9,217 nucleotides of DNA from PALSA-1006 sp036171275 (GCA_036171275.1 JAVHQT010000084.1:1-9217), one strand, 5' to 3'; counted from the stretch's first letter, positions 1-7,335 are shown. Numbers and translations are program-made. Notes: a model not told the origin generated them from the letters alone.

Positions 1-183
1 AACAATAACGACGATTTCTTCCCAGAGACTTTTCAGGCCAGAGTCACCTAATATGTCCGCCTCAATACTTTGGCAGTCTTTAATCACCATCCTTTTGATT
101 TTATTGAAAATAATCTTAGCTTGCTCGTGAAGAATATCTCGATAAACTTTAATTTGTTGGTCTTCGTAGTCCAAAGCGTCCAC
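1..183 (-). CDS. Small protein of unknown function, third gene of the restriction operon (partial, C-terminus off the window)
   Basis: An open frame of 61 codons runs off the left edge. It starts at GTG (183-181), five bases after the TGA of the Res gene. An in-frame TAG sits directly before the GTG, so the start can only be this GTG or the TTG three codons on. The protein begins VDALDYEDQQIKVYRDIL and is helical and charged, with KIKRMVIKDC and LKSLWEEIVV stretches; no catalytic motif is visible in the part present. The 5-bp spacing to res and the shared strand indicate co-transcription and probably translational coupling. I recall similar small uncharacterised proteins next to type III-like res genes but cannot name the family. 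A role in the restriction system is inferred from position only. Confidence 0.72.
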   Translation of the reverse strand, partial: MDALDYEDQQIKVYRDILHEQAKIIFNKIKRMVIKDCQSIEADILGDSGLKSLWEEIVVIV

Positions 184-188
184 CTAAC

Positions 189-3100
189 TCAATTCAAAAG
201 TAAGTTAAAAAGTCGAGGAATATAACTATCCGGCTCATTTTTCATCATCAGCACATGTTGTTGAGCAAAGTCATCAAGCGTTTTCCAGCCATCGCCCCAT
301 GCCAAATTATTCATCAAAGTTGGCGACACAATAAAGCTATTCAATATTATTTTTTGAGTGCGATCTTGATTCACTCGCTGCTCGATTTCTTTGATGGTTG
401 CGTAGAATTGCATTTTGGGTTTATGGGGCGATTCGTTGCGCAAACCGTGCGGCTCCACAAACGCCACGAATTGCTTACTGTCTCGTAATACCCAAAGAAT
501 GAAGTCTGGATAAAACGCACCCGCTTCAAAAAAACCGATTCCGCCGCCGAGTGCTTTATTGCGCAGCAAATACACTTCTGCGCCTTTCAATAAATCGGGT
601 TTGCTTTCAAGATAAGCATTCAAGTCGCGCACAAAATTAAATTCACTATCATTCAGCGGCACTGGCGTTACTGTGATTCGGTTGTCATTTACATACAGCA
701 ATGGCTTGAGCAACTGCATACTCGTCACCGCTGCGCGTAAATTCGCCGATTGATTAGCAGGTACAATACCGGCACGCGCCTGAGCAATCTCATTTTCTAA
801 TTGCTCAACATCATGTAGTACTTGATCTTGATCCGTTTTCGCTTCCCAAGAAAGATGATATTGATCTTCGCGCAAATTAGGATGCTCGCCAGACAACGAA
901 ACCAACTCCAAACGTGGTTCAAAAAATGCCTTTTCGTGATGATTGTAAAAAGCCTCGACATATTTTTTCAGCAACTCCATCACCACTCGCTTCCAAATAG
1001 CGACGTTTTCCCAGCTCATGGTTAATTGTGCTGCTGGCATTAGCAAAACATACCAACCGTGATGCTCGCCTTCAAATAACTTTGGTAAGCAGGCTTGATC
1101 AATGATCAAATGAGTAAAGCCGCGCACTCGCTTGTACCGCTCCAACTCTAACCACACAGCACTCCAATCTACAAACGCCAATTGCGCGGCATTCAAATAA
1201 ACCGGCTGCAAGGCTACCGCTAAAGTCTGCGCTGCGCCCACCACCATGGATTGAAATCGAGGTGCGCAATCGACCGCTACTGGAGTTTGCAATAACTTCG
1301 TAGGAACAGCAGCATTCAATATAGGCACACCCGCATCCCGCATAAAGTCATACGGCTTGCCATCGCTGCGTTTGGTTTTCGGCGCAAGTACCATCAGCTT
1401 CTTGCCGAAATCATGCACCACATTCATCGGAATAATTTTTTCCGCACGCCGTTGATTCCCCGGCAAACCTGCTTCACTCAACATCTGCTGAAACTGCTGC
1501 ATATAATTGGCTTTTACGCCAAACACGCCCAGCGTTTCCACCACCCGAATATGTTTTGGCGGCGAACAATGCGCCAGTTTATTACTGCGCTTCAGGCTCC
1601 AATCTTTACCTTTCAAGCGCACACCGCGTCCGAATAATTGAATAATCTGCGAACCTTCGCTTTTGCCGATATTCATCAGACCCAGCGTTGAAACCCGCCA
1701 ACAATCCCATCCTGCAATAAACTTGCGTGAGCCAATCAGCACATTGACTGTTGATGCCGACTGACTGATTTCACCAAATAGCGCACCGCTGGAAAACTGG
1801 CTTTCTTCAACCTGCACCTGGACACACTTTTCTAATTCCTTCATTAATCCCGGTGCATCGCCCACGTTAATCAAGCCAAACGGTTTGCTGGCATCGCCCG
1901 TATGCAAACGAATTTCTGCTGTTTCACCGCTCACCCGCGTCAGGCGCAACAAACTGCCGCCGCCAAATAAGCGCGTTAGCACATCTTGATGCAACGTTTG
2001 CAGTGTTTCTCCAGCGTGTAATTTTTCTTTTAAATAAGAAAATGAATGTTCAAATAAATCAATATGTTGTGAATCTTTCACCGCGCCTGCAAAAACCTGC
2101 TGAATATCCGCCTCACTTTGCTGCCAGTCATGCAAAAAATTGGCAATAAACTGCACAATATTCACCACATCGGTGGCGGTTTCCGCGTCCTCTTTTTTGC
2201 CGCCAGTTGCCTTGACCACACTCGCGCCGACGAACACCCACAACGGCTTCTCCAAATTAAATGCAGCCAACGCCACCTGCTGTTCATCAAACACGCGCAA
2301 CTGCTGATAGAACGAAAGCAGACTGGCGGTTAAATAAATGCGACTGATTTGCACGCCTGCCAAACCATCGTCCGCCAGATTAAAAACTTGATAATCTTTG
2401 CCGTAACCATCCTCGTAAAAATAGCGGTAGGAATAATCAAACAGCACGCTTTTGGCATACGCTTGCGTCACTGCTTCATTTTTTGCCGCTTTTACAGCCT
2501 GCGCAAACGTGGCGGAATATTCAAACACAAAACCTTTGTTGGACAAGGCATCGCGCCGCGCCATAAAGCCAGTTTCATCATCACTACCCAGTCCAACATG
2601 ACCCTCGTCGACCAGCAACAAATTAGCATCACCAAAATTGCGCAGTGCAATGGTTTTTTCGCCGTCCTTCTCCGCCAGTTTATGAATTTCTAACGCATCC
2701 ACCGTGGCTAAATCCGCACTCGATGTTGACAATAAATCAGCTATAAAGCGCTGTGCGCGAATGCCGCTCTCGTCTAATTCGCGTAAATGCTGTGTTGTTA
2801 AATCTTCACCCGGCGTCAGCAACAATGCGCGCGAATAATCTGCCAGTTGGTTGGCAGCCTTCGCGTGATGGCGAAACTGCAACAAATTGGCGTGCATCAA
2901 GAGGGTTTTCCCGCTGCCGGTGGCATTTTGCAAGCACACTTTGTTTAATTCTTGCAGTGAGAACGCTTGCAGCGTACCTACGTAATTTTTGCTTGAGCGC
3001 CAATCGTTAAATTTCGGCACAAACGCGTTCAATTCATCCAGCAAACCCTGACGATCTTGAAAAAAGCGGTCAAGATAACGCTCTACGCACAACAGCGTCA

Positions 3101-3437
3101 GCCACTGAAAATACTTCCACGCAATTTTGCGACTGCGCCCCGCATTCAGGCGCGCGGTGTGCGCTACGATATTTTCTTCATAGCGCAACAAACTATCTGA
3201 CTTAACTGAAGAATTTGCTGGCAATGCGTCCTTGAATTGATGATAAAACCGATGCAAACCGTCTTCACCCAGCCCTTCCGGCGTGCGTTCTATGCTATGC
3301 GCAAAAGCGCGTAACGGCTTGCTGTCATCCGTTGGCATTGCCTTAAAACCAAACTGCGCAAACATCCACGCATTCAGTACCAGCGAATCATCTAATTCCG
3401 CCTTGATTGTTTTGTTGACTTTAGGCGCTTTAGACAT
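189..3437 (-). CDS. res: Type III-like restriction enzyme Res subunit: SF2 helicase with C-terminal nuclease-like domain
   Basis: 1082 aa, predicted cytoplasmic DNA translocase/endonuclease acting with the adjacent Mod. Helicase motifs in order: Walker A ATGSGKT (A172-T178), Walker B as DEGH (D277-H280), motif III SATF (S308), a motif V-like AGWDCWRVST segment, and motif VI QLFGRGVR (Q600-R607) with its arginine finger residues. Near the C-terminus, FYPDFILWV (D978) followed by FVEPHG (E995, H997) matches the layout of the PD-(D/E)XK nuclease of Res proteins, with His where Lys is usual. The DEGH form and FEYSATF context are typical of a distinct Res-like family as I remember it. The ATG overlaps the end of mod by 8 bp (3430-3437) and has a strong GGGAGG site 6 nt upstream, so start choice is secure. 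The frame is complete, with no frameshift. The length is within the range of full Res proteins. Function as a restriction subunit is inferred from family and context. Confidence 0.93.
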   Translation of the reverse strand: MSKAPKVNKTIKAELDDSLVLNAWMFAQFGFKAMPTDDSKPLRAFAHSIERTPEGLGEDGLHRFYHQFKDALPANSSVKSDSLLRYEENIVAHTARLNAGRSRKIAWKYFQWLTLLCVERYLDRFFQDRQGLLDELNAFVPKFNDWRSSKNYVGTLQAFSLQELNKVCLQNATGSGKTLLMHANLLQFRHHAKAANQLADYSRALLLTPGEDLTTQHLRELDESGIRAQRFIADLLSTSSADLATVDALEIHKLAEKDGEKTIALRNFGDANLLLVDEGHVGLGSDDETGFMARRDALSNKGFVFEYSATFAQAVKAAKNEAVTQAYAKSVLFDYSYRYFYEDGYGKDYQVFNLADDGLAGVQISRIYLTASLLSFYQQLRVFDEQQVALAAFNLEKPLWVFVGASVVKATGGKKEDAETATDVVNIVQFIANFLHDWQQSEADIQQVFAGAVKDSQHIDLFEHSFSYLKEKLHAGETLQTLHQDVLTRLFGGGSLLRLTRVSGETAEIRLHTGDASKPFGLINVGDAPGLMKELEKCVQVQVEESQFSSGALFGEISQSASTVNVLIGSRKFIAGWDCWRVSTLGLMNIGKSEGSQIIQLFGRGVRLKGKDWSLKRSNKLAHCSPPKHIRVVETLGVFGVKANYMQQFQQMLSEAGLPGNQRRAEKIIPMNVVHDFGKKLMVLAPKTKRSDGKPYDFMRDAGVPILNAAVPTKLLQTPVAVDCAPRFQSMVVGAAQTLAVALQPVYLNAAQLAFVDWSAVWLELERYKRVRGFTHLIIDQACLPKLFEGEHHGWYVLLMPAAQLTMSWENVAIWKRVVMELLKKYVEAFYNHHEKAFFEPRLELVSLSGEHPNLREDQYHLSWEAKTDQDQVLHDVEQLENEIAQARAGIVPANQSANLRAAVTSMQLLKPLLYVNDNRITVTPVPLNDSEFNFVRDLNAYLESKPDLLKGAEVYLLRNKALGGGIGFFEAGAFYPDFILWVLRDSKQFVAFVEPHGLRNESPHKPKMQFYATIKEIEQRVNQDRTQKIILNSFIVSPTLMNNLAWGDGWKTLDDFAQQHVLMMKNEPDSYIPRLFNLLLN

Positions 3438-6400
3438 CCTGCGCCTCCCACATCAACTGATGAAACGCCTCTTCCAATTGCCGCACCTCGCAGTGCGGCA
3501 TGGACGGTAACGCATGACTGCCATTCACATACACCACTTGCGGGTCGGTTTCGGCAGGCTGGTACACATCTAATTTCAACACCTCGCGCAAATAGGTTTC
3601 CAGCACCAAATTATCCTGCTCCAGATTCACTGTCAGCTTGCGCCACACAATCAACACCCGCTGTTCACGACCGCCAGTTGCAGGCGCAATGCCCTCCACT
3701 GCTCTAAACCACCAAATCGCATTCCCCTCGCCCGCAAGTGGAAGGGGTGAGGGGGAAATTCGTTTTACCACCCACCGCCCTTGCGCCTCTGCTGGCAATT
3801 CCGCATCCACTTCCTGCGCGAAAGTCGCCGTGAAAGTTTGCGGCGCGTGCAACTTGCGTACGCGCAAGCCCAGCAACCAATTAAACGTTTCCACCAAATC
3901 CACCGCGCGCGCTTTCTGCGCCTCCGAGCCGGGTTGCTTAAGGTTGAGCGAATACGCCGTGGGGTCGGCAAATAACTTGATATTCAGCAACGAAGGCGAA
4001 CCTTGCGTTTCCATGCTTAACAAATATTGCAAATAAAACGCTTCGCGCAACGCGGCATATTCACAGCCATCTTTATATTGCTCAATACAATCAGATAATT
4101 GCAAATTATTTAAGGTATCCTCGTAGGATTCGAGGCGGATGACTTTGACCAGTTGGGAAACACCAGCAAAATTTACTCCCTCGCCCCTTTGGGGAGAGGG
4201 TTGGGGTGAGGGGACGGGTTTGCCCTCTTTCCAGTCAGCGGCATAGATGACTTTAGCGATGCGGGGTTTCAGCACGGTATCAAAATAGTTGCCCATTTCA
4301 ACGAGCAGGTATTTACGTTTACCGTTGTCTTCGCGGTTGATGTTGATAACTGCGTGCCCAGTTGTACCCGAACCGGAGAAATAATCTATGCAAATCGAAT
4401 CCGACGGTCTCGCAATGATTGAGAGAAAATAACTTGCCGCCTTAACTGGCTTCGGATTTTCAAATGCAGCCAATCCCATATTGCCAAATAGCGCATCATC
4501 ACTTCCACCCATGTAATAGAGAGATGGAACACTTTCAGTGAGATTATTCTTGAGCAAATACTTTCGATTTGGCTGTGTTGTTTCATCGTCACCAAACAAT
4601 ATGAGACCTTGTCGCTCAAGAGATGTCATCGTTTCAGGAGGATTTCGCCAACCTCTCATAGGTACTGGGCAGGCTTGTTTAGTAGTTGGATGAATCAGAG
4701 GTATGAAATATTCATCTGGGGCTCTTTTCTTGTTTGGCCATGCCATAGAAACCGGACGATATACTTCGCATTCATCGTCAATCAAACAGTATGCTTTCTC
4801 ACCACCGCTAAAATCTTGCGAGTTAATCCAAGTTTTAAATTGAGCTCGTACCTGCTCTGTAACCCCATTTCCTTGCTTGATGAGTTGCTCTGCTTTTAGC
4901 AAAATTTCTTCTGCATTTTTTTTATTACGTACAAAAGCGTTTTCATCATTTTTTAGGTGCGAAAGATTTTGGGCTGCAAAGTGAACATATTCATGTTGAG
5001 CTGCGACCCCTTTTGCATCTCCTTTCGGATTTCGTTTGTCCCAGACCAATTTTCCCAAGTCGCCATCATCGCCAAAATGTTGCTTGATTAGCCATTCAAG
5101 TGACTGGTGCTCATGTTCATCCATGTGACAAGCAACAAGGGCTTTTTCATTCAACAATCGACGAGCCAAAAGTAAACGGTCATTAAACATCGCAAGCCAT
5201 GACGAGCTTTTATACGCATCCTTATACGAAAAATTGTCATCGCTTCCTGTGTTATACGGCGGATCAATATAAATACACTTCACCTGCTCCCGATACCGAG
5301 CCTGCATCAAATTTAGCGCCTGAAAATTTTCGCTATGTACCAGCACGCCGTCGGTGGCATCGTCCAAGTTTTCAATGCTGGCAAGCACTTGCGCGGTGAA
5401 ATCCGCAGCAAAGAATTGGGTATCCAGCACCAGCTTGCTATCCGGTTTGAGTAATGCTTTGCGCTTGGCATTCGACACCACAAAACCCAGCTTTTCCCAT
5501 TCCGACCATTGCGCGTCATTGCCTTCAATCTGCGCATACAGTGCGGCAGGCACTTTATCCAGCGTCACCAACCATTGCGTGTCCACCACAAATTTTTTCT
5601 TGAGCCAGAGCTTTTTCTGAAACTCTTCGGTCTGCGCCAAAAACTCAATCAGCTTGTGCGCTACGTCGCGCAGGGTGAGGGCTTTTTTGAGCAGTTTTTC
5701 TAATTGTTGCGGATTGGGCGCGTCCACGTTGCCGAGGTCGTCCAAGCGAAATAATTCATTCTTGATGTAAAAATCTAATTCTCGTTTCAGAAAACCGCCC
5801 AAGTTTTTATGGATGAAATAATCCATGCTATTTTTGGCGGTGTATTGATTGAGGTATTTTGCCAACACCGTTTGCGTGCCGTCTTTGCCTTTGGAAATCG
5901 GGGTGGCAAGGGTTTGATGAAAGTGTTGCGCAGCTTCTGCCTGCTCGGACTTGCCCTGTGCCAATTGTGCTAAAGCCGCCAAAATGGCCTGCTCATTTTT
6001 GGCGTTCAGCGTCTCGCGCCATTTACCCGCTGTACCAGTTTTGTCGGGGTCAGCGCGATAGTGAAAGCGCGCCACCAGCTCAATGCCGCGCCATTCCAAG
6101 GGGGTGACGGCATCTAAAATGAAGTAACGCTCTTGATTGCCAGCAGCCTTGACGTTGTTGTGCGCGCCCTCTTCCGCATCGACAATTTCAAAATGCAGCT
6201 TGAGTGACGCTGCATCTGCCTGAATTATAATATCTTGTTGATTATATTTACTTAAATCAACAGAGAATTGGCGAAAATTCTCCGCCGTTTTGATGTAATA
6301 CTGGTCTTTATTCGCCCAATGTAAATACACTTCGCTACCGTCATAAGGCACGGCATACGGTGCAGCTTTTTCGCTGGTTTCGCGCGCGTAATAACGCCGT

Positions 6401-6789
6401 GCTAAAAAGTCTCCGCCATCGTAATAGCGCTCAAAAAATTTATACAGGTGGTCAAATAATTCAGCATCATCGGCTTGGCCGGCTTGCGCCGCCTGATATT
6501 CAGCAAGGGCTTGCTGCACTTTGGGTGCGTCAGGATTGCCGCCGTAATCAATGGCTGTTTGGCGTTCGCGCTCGTAGTTCGCTTTCGCCTGCGCAATTTT
6601 TTCTGCTTGGCTGGTGTTATCCAGTTGCTGAATTTTGCTGAGTAAATCGTGTTCAATAAACTGCGCAATCTCACGCGATTTGGCGTGCATGATGCGATAT
6701 AGCCCAAAATCAAGATCGGGTTGATCCAATTGGAACAGTTCGCGGAGGAGGGCTTGGAGTTTGGTTTGTTGAGGCGTGGCTTGGGTCAT
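3430..6789 (-). CDS. mod: Type III-like site-specific adenine DNA methyltransferase (Mod), large form
   Basis: 1119 aa from the chosen start (MTQATPQQ). It transfers a methyl group from S-adenosylmethionine to adenine and would give the Res subunit its specificity. Motif IV DPPY is at D509-Y512 (context IYIDPPYNTG) and the AdoMet motif I FSGSGTT is at F804-T810. DPPY before FxGxG is the beta-class order of type III Mod proteins. A helical, partly coiled-coil N-terminus (about 20-80) and some 480 residues precede the catalytic part, making it far longer than classical Mod (roughly 600-700 aa). The segment between the motifs (about 540-800) is the probable target-recognition region. The C-terminal RLESYEDTLNNL is typical of Mod. 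The frame stays open upstream to an ATG at 6936, but residues resembling family N-termini begin at 6789. An ATG at 6834 with AGGT upstream is an alternative. Two REP-like inserts lie at about residues 860-871 and 1012-1022. Confidence 0.93.
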   Translation of the reverse strand: MTQATPQQTKLQALLRELFQLDQPDLDFGLYRIMHAKSREIAQFIEHDLLSKIQQLDNTSQAEKIAQAKANYERERQTAIDYGGNPDAPKVQQALAEYQAAQAGQADDAELFDHLYKFFERYYDGGDFLARRYYARETSEKAAPYAVPYDGSEVYLHWANKDQYYIKTAENFRQFSVDLSKYNQQDIIIQADAASLKLHFEIVDAEEGAHNNVKAAGNQERYFILDAVTPLEWRGIELVARFHYRADPDKTGTAGKWRETLNAKNEQAILAALAQLAQGKSEQAEAAQHFHQTLATPISKGKDGTQTVLAKYLNQYTAKNSMDYFIHKNLGGFLKRELDFYIKNELFRLDDLGNVDAPNPQQLEKLLKKALTLRDVAHKLIEFLAQTEEFQKKLWLKKKFVVDTQWLVTLDKVPAALYAQIEGNDAQWSEWEKLGFVVSNAKRKALLKPDSKLVLDTQFFAADFTAQVLASIENLDDATDGVLVHSENFQALNLMQARYREQVKCIYIDPPYNTGSDDNFSYKDAYKSSSWLAMFNDRLLLARRLLNEKALVACHMDEHEHQSLEWLIKQHFGDDGDLGKLVWDKRNPKGDAKGVAAQHEYVHFAAQNLSHLKNDENAFVRNKKNAEEILLKAEQLIKQGNGVTEQVRAQFKTWINSQDFSGGEKAYCLIDDECEVYRPVSMAWPNKKRAPDEYFIPLIHPTTKQACPVPMRGWRNPPETMTSLERQGLILFGDDETTQPNRKYLLKNNLTESVPSLYYMGGSDDALFGNMGLAAFENPKPVKAASYFLSIIARPSDSICIDYFSGSGTTGHAVININREDNGKRKYLLVEMGNYFDTVLKPRIAKVIYAADWKEGKPVPSPQPSPQRGEGVNFAGVSQLVKVIRLESYEDTLNNLQLSDCIEQYKDGCEYAALREAFYLQYLLSMETQGSPSLLNIKLFADPTAYSLNLKQPGSEAQKARAVDLVETFNWLLGLRVRKLHAPQTFTATFAQEVDAELPAEAQGRWVVKRISPSPLPLAGEGNAIWWFRAVEGIAPATGGREQRVLIVWRKLTVNLEQDNLVLETYLREVLKLDVYQPAETDPQVVYVNGSHALPSMPHCEVRQLEEAFHQLMWEAQDV
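3444..3449 (-). promoter_or_regulatory. Ribosome binding site of res inside the end of mod
   Basis: On the minus strand GGGAGG lies six bases before the res ATG (3437). It is encoded within the last codons of mod, before the mod TAA at 3432-3430. The 8-bp gene overlap together with this site suggests coupled translation of the two subunits. Confidence 0.75.
3724..3755 (-). repeat. REP-like palindrome inserted in frame in mod (copy B)
   Basis: Read on the mod strand, the element begins CCCCCTCACCCC and ends GGGCGAGGGG, with perfect CCCCTC/GAGGGG arms. It encodes SPSPLPLAGEG at about residues 1012-1022, between WVVKRI and NAIWWFRAVEG. The same start and end strings occur in copy A at 4178-4213 in the same orientation. 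Such palindromes are dispersed REP-like repeats in many proteobacterial genomes; here the frame is kept and a proline/glycine loop is added. Confidence 0.8.
4178..4213 (-). repeat. REP-like palindrome inserted in frame in mod (copy A)
   Basis: On the mod strand the element reads CCCCTCACCCCAACCC at its start and ends GGGGCGAGGG, with outer CCCTC/GAGGG arms and an inner CCCC-AAA-GGGG hairpin. It encodes PSPQPSPQRGEG at about residues 860-871, between the DWKEGKPV segment and VNFAGVSQL, just before the conserved RLESYEDTLNNL. The element is in the same orientation as copy B, about 420 bp away. The encoded peptide sits in a probable surface loop and does not break the frame. Confidence 0.85.
4381..5250 (-). 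other. AT-rich block in mod matching the probable target-recognition region
   Basis: Hand counts on sample 60-base rows give about 33-38% G+C here (rows 4501, 4861 and 4921), against about 52-57% in flanking mod rows (3781 and 5641). The block spans the codons between motif I and motif IV, where beta-class Mod proteins carry the target-recognition domain. This suggests the specificity segment was exchanged by recombination. Boundaries are approximate. Confidence 0.6.
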
Positions 6790-6812
6790 TGGGCTAATAG
6801 TCGAGAAGCAAA

Positions 6813-6818
6813 ATAATA
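6813..6818 (-). promoter_or_regulatory. Possible -10 element of the mod promoter
   Basis: On the minus strand TATTAT (5/6 match to TATAAT) lies 24 bases before the chosen mod ATG. The matching -35 position (TCGAAT at 17 bp) is poor, so the promoter, if real, may be weak or activator-dependent. No good Shine-Dalgarno site precedes ATG 6789. Confidence 0.3.
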
Positions 6819-6821
6819 AAT

Positions 6822-6914
6822 GCCGGATTGGCATAATTCGACCTGCATTTTGCCATATAGACAGATTTTGTGTGGCAATCTGGCTATCAGACTTTGTCAT
6901 CCAGCCAGACTGGC
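6822..6914. promoter_or_regulatory. Divergent control region with three related imperfect palindromes (candidate operators)
   Basis: Three 11-bp sites resemble one another. GCCAGACTGGC at 6904-6914 is a perfect 5+1+5 palindrome. GCCGGATTGGC at 6822-6832 matches it at 9 of 11 positions. GGCAATCTGGC at 6874-6884 matches its reverse complement at 9 of 11. A longer TTGCCA/TGGCAA inverted pair (6850-6855 and 6873-6878) overlaps the middle site. They lie between mod and the divergent XRE gene, so the XRE protein is the obvious candidate ligand. This is inferred from arrangement alone. Confidence 0.4.
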
Positions 6915-6955
6915 GACGACAATGATGCAAGGACATCAGTCGAGCTATCTACGCG

Positions 6956-7285
6956 TTGCGTAAAGAAAAAGGGTTGAAGCTGGAGGACGTGGCACTCGAT
7001 GCCGGTACGGATTCCGGTCATTTGTCACGCATTGAAACTGGGAATCGAAACCCCTCGTTAGCGATGCTAAAAAAAATCGCTGATGCAATGGGCGTAACGG
7101 TCTCACTGATTGTTTCCACTGCCGAAGGTGAAAGCCCAATTGTAGGAAAAACAACCTCCGGCGAAGCTGATTTATCCGAGGCCGCTATTCAACTTCGTCA
7201 GGTTTTTCGCACGCTCACGCCGGACAATCAACTAGCGTTAGTGGATATTGCAAAGGTGCTGAGCCGGTTGCAGCGAAATGAATGA
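6956..7285 (+). CDS. XRE-family helix-turn-helix regulator, divergent from the restriction operon (start uncertain, possibly frameshifted)
   Basis: 109 aa if translation starts at TTG 6956. The N-terminus RKEKGLKLEDVALDAGTDSG followed by HLSRIETGNRNPSLAMLKKI is a Cro/CI-type HTH (about residues 3-50). A C-terminal helical part (LRQVFRTLTPDNQLALVDI) may serve in dimerisation. The reading frame continues upstream of the TTG as KDISRAIYA, which fits the usual first helix of such regulators, yet it has no start codon before the in-frame TGA at 6923. ATG 6925 is one base out of frame: losing one A of the pair 6929-6930 would give MQDISRAIYALRKEKG. The gene therefore either starts at TTG without a clear ribosome binding site or carries a 1-nt insertion. 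Placement suggests control of mod/res, like a controller protein, though it is unlike the short C proteins in length. It could also act on the downstream toxin-antitoxin pair. Confidence 0.8.
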   Translation: MRKEKGLKLEDVALDAGTDSGHLSRIETGNRNPSLAMLKKIADAMGVTVSLIVSTAEGESPIVGKTTSGEADLSEAAIQLRQVFRTLTPDNQLALVDIAKVLSRLQRNE

Positions 7286-7306
7286 AATTCTGCCTATTTT
7301 CCGTAC

Positions 7307-7335
7307 TTGAAATAATATGGCTTTAAGTCCATAAT
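7307..7335 (+). promoter_or_regulatory. Sigma70-type promoter of the toxin-antitoxin operon
   Basis: TTGAAA (7307-7312) and CATAAT (7330-7335) are each 5/6 matches to consensus, with exactly 17 bp between them. The expected start point, about 7 nt after the -10, falls at about 7342, which is the toxin ATG. An imperfect palindrome with ATGG/CCAT ends and a TTAA core (7317-7332) covers the spacer and the start of the -10, where an autorepressor such as the antitoxin could bind. Confidence 0.65.

Noticed and set aside
2595..2612. DEGH instead of DEAH as a defective Walker B
   Set aside because: Asp and Glu needed for Mg-ATP hydrolysis are present; the Gly variant is, as I recall, common in this Res-like family.
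2753..3010. Small open frames on both strands overlapping res
   Set aside because: They lie wholly inside a complete helicase gene, encode low-complexity or odd compositions, and have no start signals.
3638..4036. 132-codon plus-strand open frame opposite mod
   Set aside because: A shadow of the GC-rich mod C-terminal region, including the REP-like copy B read backwards; no ribosome binding site or family resemblance.
3724..4213. The repeated GC-rich palindromes as CRISPR repeats or terminators
   Set aside because: Only two imperfect copies about 420 bp apart, both inside an intact reading frame and without a T-run; better explained as REP-like inserts.
6790..6936. Extension of Mod to the upstream ATG at 6936 (49 additional residues)
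   Set aside because: The extra residues (C-, W- and R-rich start) do not look like the family N-terminus and the stretch carries palindromes between divergent genes; ATG 6789 fits family N-termini better. Kept as a start-ambiguity finding.
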